Shown here: positions 60,213 to 64,000 of the stretch, in pieces
Layout of the letters: the number at the start of each line of letters is the position of its first letter
Numbering within the stretch: the stretch's first letter is position 1
Origin: Bacteroidales bacterium
Lineage (GTDB): Bacteria; Bacteroidota; Bacteroidia; Bacteroidales; UBA932
NCBI GenBank assembly: GCA_015060405.1
Contig: SUYN01000007.1
Span: 25,447-89,446, forward strand
Reading direction: 5' to 3'
Length of the DNA: 64,000 nucleotides
Position numbers and translations under genes: made by a program
Notes under the pieces: model-generated
What the model saw: only the letters and a program-made list of their open reading frames with translations
Told to the model about the DNA's origin: nothing
Databases searched by the model: none

Positions 60213-61661
60213 TTACATTAACGAATCAGCTATGTCAATGACCTTGCGGGCCAGGGCATCCGCCGCCTCCTTCGTAGCCGCCTCTGCATATATGCGGACG
60301 ATTGGTTCAGTGTTCGAACGGCGCAGATGGACCCACTCCTTCCTGGACTCGAAAGACACCTTCACTCCGTCAAGAGTGTTGACGTCCTCGTCCGCAAAGA
60401 CTTCACGGACCTTATCCAATATGGTGTCTATCAAGGCATTGTCTGCCAGTTCAATCTTATTCTTCGCTATGACATACTTAGGATATGTAGCAAGGAGCTC
60501 CGACACCTTCATCTTCTTATATGCAAGATTAGTAAGGAAAAGCGCCACACCCACCATCGCATCCCTTCCGTAGTGAAGGGCAGGATATATGACACCGCCG
60601 TTGCCCTCGCCTCCGATGAGGGCTCCGCACTCCTTCATCTTTGTCGTCACATTCACTTCGCCCACCGCTGCGGCATGATATTCACCGCCATACTGCTCCG
60701 TCACATCCCTCAAGGCACGTGACGACGAGAGGTTTGATGAAGTGGCAAGTTCATATGGATGAGCTATCTCTTCGATCGAGCGTCCCGACTCGAGGGCTTC
60801 ATTGTACACTCTTGAAATCAGATAGTCCGCGACACTGACCAGAGTATATTCCTCACCAAAAGGTGTTCCATCCTCGCATATAAGGGCCAGACGGTCCACA
60901 TCAGGATCCACGGATATGCCGAGATCCGCCCCGCCCGCCACGACTGCCTCGGAGAGTTCCGTCAGATTTGACGGAAGCGGCTCAGGATTGTGGGCGAACT
61001 CGCCGGTAGGCTCACAGTTGACGAAGATGCACTCGACGCCGAGCCTCTCAAGCAGACGAGGCATGATTATGCCACCTACTGAATTGACCGCATCGAGGGC
61101 GACCTTGAAACCGGCCTTTCTCACAGCCTCCGCATCCACGGCATCCAGAGCCAGCACGGCATCCAGATGAGCATCGGTAAAATCCTTTTCCTCCATGACT
61201 CCGAGCGAATCCACATCTGCGAAAGAGAACTCCCCTTTTTCAGCGCACTCAAGGATTGCCGCACCTTCCTCAGCATTGAGGAATTCGCCTCTTTCATTCA
61301 GAAGCTTGAGGGCGTTCCATTGTTTGGGATTATGCGAAGCCGTAAGAATGATTCCGCCATCAGCCTGCTCGAACACGACTGCCATCTCAGTCGTCGGGGT
61401 CGATGCAAAACCTGCCTTTACAACATCCACACCGCAGGATATCAGGGTTCCGCAGACAAGCTGCTCGACCATATCTCCGGACAGACGGGCATCCTTTCCT
61501 ACTACCACCTTGTATCTCCCGCCCTCCAGCTTCGGCAGACGTTCCTTCATCTTCTCGCAATATGCGTATGTGAATTTCACGATATCAAGGGGAGAAAGGC
61601 CTTCTCCCGGCGCTCCGCCAATGGTACCGCGTATTCCAGATATTGATTTTATAAGTGTCAT
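60213..61661 (-). CDS. glmM: Phosphoglucosamine mutase / phosphohexomutase
   Basis: SISGIRGTIGG, ILTASHNPKQWNALKL active Ser, DPDVDRLAL metal loop. Confidence 0.85.
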   Translation of the reverse strand: MTLIKSISGIRGTIGGAPGEGLSPLDIVKFTYAYCEKMKERLPKLEGGRYKVVVGKDARLSGDMVEQLVCGTLISCGVDVVKAGFASTPTTEMAVVFEQADGGIILTASHNPKQWNALKLLNERGEFLNAEEGAAILECAEKGEFSFADVDSLGVMEEKDFTDAHLDAVLALDAVDAEAVRKAGFKVALDAVNSVGGIIMPRLLERLGVECIFVNCEPTGEFAHNPEPLPSNLTELSEAVVAGGADLGISVDPDVDRLALICEDGTPFGEEYTLVSVADYLISRVYNEALESGRSIEEIAHPYELATSSNLSSSRALRDVTEQYGGEYHAAAVGEVNVTTKMKECGALIGGEGNGGVIYPALHYGRDAMVGVALFLTNLAYKKMKVSELLATYPKYVIAKNKIELADNALIDTILDKVREVFADEDVNTLDGVKVSFESRKEWVHLRRSNTEPIVRIYAEAATKEAADALARKVIDIADSLM

Positions 61662-61764
61662 GACTGGTTTATCCAATTACAAGTTATCTTGGCAAAATTA
61701 AAGTTTTATGACTGCAATAACAAATTAAATGTTACTTTTGCAGACTGAAAGACAAGGTATAAAA

Positions 61765-62133
61765 ATGAAAGCGATCTGGACAATACTCCTTCTGATAGCA
61801 TCAAATGTATTCATGACATTTGCATGGTACGGCCACCTGAAACTCCAGGAGATGAAGATCTCATCAGGCTGGCCCCTGATTCTTGTAATACTCTTCTCAT
61901 GGGGAGTGGCCTTCTTCGAGTACTGCGCCCAGGTTCCGGCCAACAGAATCGGATTCGTTGAAAACGGAGGTCCCTTCAACCTCATGCAGCTGAAGATCAT
62001 CCAGGAAGTCATCTCACTCACTGTATTCACAGTCCTGGTGACAGTGATGTTCAAGGGACAGACTCTTCAGTGGAACCATTTTGCAGCGTTTTTCTGCCTG
62101 ATCATGGCTGTATTCTTCGTATTTTTGAAATAA
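61765..62133 (+). CDS. DMT family protein (DUF486)
   Basis: Four TM segments; NVFMTFAWYGHLK and EYCAQVPANRIG. Confidence 0.9.
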   Translation: MKAIWTILLLIASNVFMTFAWYGHLKLQEMKISSGWPLILVILFSWGVAFFEYCAQVPANRIGFVENGGPFNLMQLKIIQEVISLTVFTVLVTVMFKGQTLQWNHFAAFFCLIMAVFFVFLK

Positions 62134-62216
62134 AACGACGGTTTTTTCAAAAAATATTGCAGAAAAATTTGGAAGTAAAGAAATATTGCTTACCTTTGCA
62201 ATCCCAAACGAAACAT

Positions 62217-62291
62217 GGTCGGTTCGTATAACGGTTAGTACTCAAGATTCTCAATCTTGCAATAGGGGTTCGATTCCCCTACCGACTACCA
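62217..62291 (+). tRNA. tRNA-Glu (CTC)
   Basis: Cloverleaf GGTCGGT...CAAGA-TTCTCAA-TCTTG...GGGGTTCGATTCCCC...ACCGACT-ACCA; promoter TTG-N19-TACCTTTG upstream. Confidence 0.92.
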
Positions 62292-62293
62292 GA

Positions 62294-62318
62294 GGTCAGC
62301 AGAAATGCTGGCCTTTTT
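62294..62318 (+). terminator. Terminator after tRNA-Glu
   Basis: GGTCAGCA-GAAA-TGCTGGCC-TTTTT. Confidence 0.85.
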
Positions 62319-62391
62319 CGTTATATAGGTCACCATATATAATTGTTACAAACCCATATCATCAGAGATGATATAATGACACTACGTCCCA

Positions 62392-63537
62392 ATGCCAGGA
62401 ACAATCATCATAGCCCCGGACTCATTCAAAGGATCGCTGACCTCGTCCGAAGTCGCCCAAGCCATATACGAAGGCATAATGGACGTCAGACCTGACTGCA
62501 AGACCAGAACAATATGCATGTCAGACGGAGGCGACGGGATGATCCGGGCGCTGGAAGGTTGCATTCAGGCCGAAAAGGTCTGTCTGCATGTACATGGCCC
62601 CATAGGCAGAACAGTGGAGGCTTCCTACCTCATTGCGGACGGAACAGCAATAATTGAGATGGCCCAGGCAAGCGGACTGACCTGCATCGAAGTCTCAGAA
62701 CGCAACCCTCTCAAGACATCCACATATGGAACAGGCGAAATCATCCTCCATGCCCTTGGGAGAGGATGCAGAAGGTTCATTATCGGACTGGGCGGAAGCG
62801 CCACGAATGACGCCGGATGCGGAATGATGGAAGCTCTTGGCTGCAGATTCTTCACCCCCGAAGGGAAGGAGATCACAGGCTGCAATGGCGAAAGCCTCAT
62901 ATCCATAGCATCAATGGACACAACGGAAATGGACAGAAGGCTGGCAGGATGCAGTTTCACAGCTGCATGTGATGTAGATGCAGTCTTCACCGGCCCGGAG
63001 GGTGCAGTCCAGGTCTTTGCGGCACAAAAAGGAGCTGACGCGTCTATGATGAACGAACTGGAAAAAGGGATGAAATCCTATGAATCCGTAATCCTGAAGC
63101 AATATGGAACAAGACTCTCCGAGATCAAAGGAAGCGGAGCTGCCGGCGGGATGGGCGGTTGCCTTCACACATTCTTCAACGCGGAAATGCATAAAGGGGC
63201 CGACCTCATCCTTGAAATGACCGGATTCAGCGAGGCGCTGAAGCAGGCAGACCTTGTCATCACCGGAGAAGGCAGAATAGACAGGCAGACCTTCATGGGC
63301 AAAGCGCCATCGGAGATAGCTGCAAGGGCTGCCTCTGAAGGAACACCTGCAATTGCCATCGGAGGAATCGTGGAAAACGGCATTGAGGAATCCCACAGGA
63401 AGTCATTCAAAGCCATCCTCCCCATCTGCCCAAGACCGGCATCAGAAGAAGAACTTTCAGAAGCCATGAATCCGGAAACTGCCAAAAGGAACATCCGAAG
63501 GACCATAGCCACCTACCTGGCAGACAAGAGTATATAA
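62392..63537 (+). CDS. Glycerate kinase (GckA/GlxK type)
   Basis: 381 aa; IIIAPDSFKGSLTSSEVAQAI, CMSDGGDGMIRAL, GLGGSATNDAGCGMMEALG. Confidence 0.95.
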   Translation: MPGTIIIAPDSFKGSLTSSEVAQAIYEGIMDVRPDCKTRTICMSDGGDGMIRALEGCIQAEKVCLHVHGPIGRTVEASYLIADGTAIIEMAQASGLTCIEVSERNPLKTSTYGTGEIILHALGRGCRRFIIGLGGSATNDAGCGMMEALGCRFFTPEGKEITGCNGESLISIASMDTTEMDRRLAGCSFTAACDVDAVFTGPEGAVQVFAAQKGADASMMNELEKGMKSYESVILKQYGTRLSEIKGSGAAGGMGGCLHTFFNAEMHKGADLILEMTGFSEALKQADLVITGEGRIDRQTFMGKAPSEIAARAASEGTPAIAIGGIVENGIEESHRKSFKAILPICPRPASEEELSEAMNPETAKRNIRRTIATYLADKSI

Positions 63538-63784
63538 AACAGCCTGACAGCTGCCACAGCGTCAAAAACATCAGACAATCAAACGGTTTCATATTTCAAC
63601 GGAAAATCCCGGCTGTTCTCAATCACGGCCAGAAAAACGGCCCTTTACCTGGCCACTCATAGAAAAAAACATCTCCGGCCAGGAAATCGAGCTTATTTAT
63701 GGCCGTCACTGTCACAAATAAACGATTATTCAACAAAAAATTTTGCAGATTCAAAAAAAAGAGCCATATTTGCAGTCGCATTAA

Positions 63785-63858
63785 GGGGGTATAGCTCAGT
63801 TGGCTAGAGCGCCTGCTTTGCAAGCAGGAAGTCGTCGGTTCGACTCCGACTATCTCCA
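63785..63858 (+). tRNA. tRNA-Ala (TGC)
   Basis: GGGGGTATAGCTCAGTTGGCTAGAGCGCCTGC-TTTGCAA-GCAGG...GGTTCGACTCC...TATCTCCA. Confidence 0.93.
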
Positions 63859-63863
63859 CTACC

Positions 63864-63900
63864 AACCCACTCGGAGATGCTTCTGAGTGGGTTTTTCTTT
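63864..63900 (+). terminator. Terminator after tRNA-Ala
   Basis: AACCCACTC ... GAGTGGGTTTTTCTTTTT. Confidence 0.75.
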
Positions 63901-63915
63901 TTGGGAGGGTCAAAA

Positions 63916-63952
63916 TGTACCCACATTGTACCCACATTTTGGATGTACCCAC
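63916..63952 (+). repeat. Tandem TGTACCCACAT repeats
   Basis: TGTACCCACAT at 63916-63926 and 63927-63937, TGTACCCAC at 63944-63952. Confidence 0.7.
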
Positions 63953-64000
63953 TTCGCTGAAAGAGAAATGATCCCGGAAATATCTTGCGATATCTGCGGG

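Noticed and set aside
63600-63720. Multiple GGCC-containing short inverted repeats after glycerate kinase (e.g. CCTGGCC...GGCCAGG)
   Set aside because: Short stems with long loops; not distinguishable from chance or a weak terminator without folding
63623-63952. 109-aa minus-strand ORF spanning tRNA-Ala
   Set aside because: Runs antisense through a tRNA gene; spurious

Overview
This 64 kb window is a gene-dense bacterial chromosome segment. The promoters (TTTG / TAnnTTTG), the lack of strong Shine-Dalgarno sites and the gene families point to Bacteroidota, probably Bacteroidales. Most of it is housekeeping DNA: rnpB, a probable glycine-lipid acyltransferase pair (glsA-glsB) followed by glpABC, rimO, coaE, yajC, nusB, nadE, a PNP/MTA-SAH deaminase pair, a four-subunit 2-oxoacid:ferredoxin oxidoreductase, zapA, a probable 6S RNA, rny, dsbD, glnS, a GH5 lipoprotein, yicC, ndk, arcA, a DPP-IV-like peptidase, sdaA, pyrF, clpX-clpP-tig, pgpH-type HD phosphohydrolase, gyrB, a large TPR/beta-barrel pair, ftsE-like, nth, an RluA-like synthase, rpmE2, DUF1343/NamZ-like, a GlmM-like mutase, two tRNAs and a glycerate kinase. 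I see no rRNA, CRISPR array, transposase or complete mobile element. The clearest accessory spot is about 27.83-29.23 kb, between convergent dsbD and glnS. It holds a decayed membrane-protein ORF and a putative two-gene toxin-antitoxin module (uncharacterised 169-aa protein plus XRE regulator). A perfect 24-bp palindrome sits just upstream of the module's promoter, and a 14-bp inverted repeat flanks the module. Other leads: an unannotated 43-aa ORF upstream of clpX, a possible PD-(D/E)XK-like orphan protein, a coiled-coil partner of zapA, and tandem TGTACCCACAT repeats beside tRNA-Ala at the right edge. All product names are recognised from sequence motifs by eye; no database search was run.
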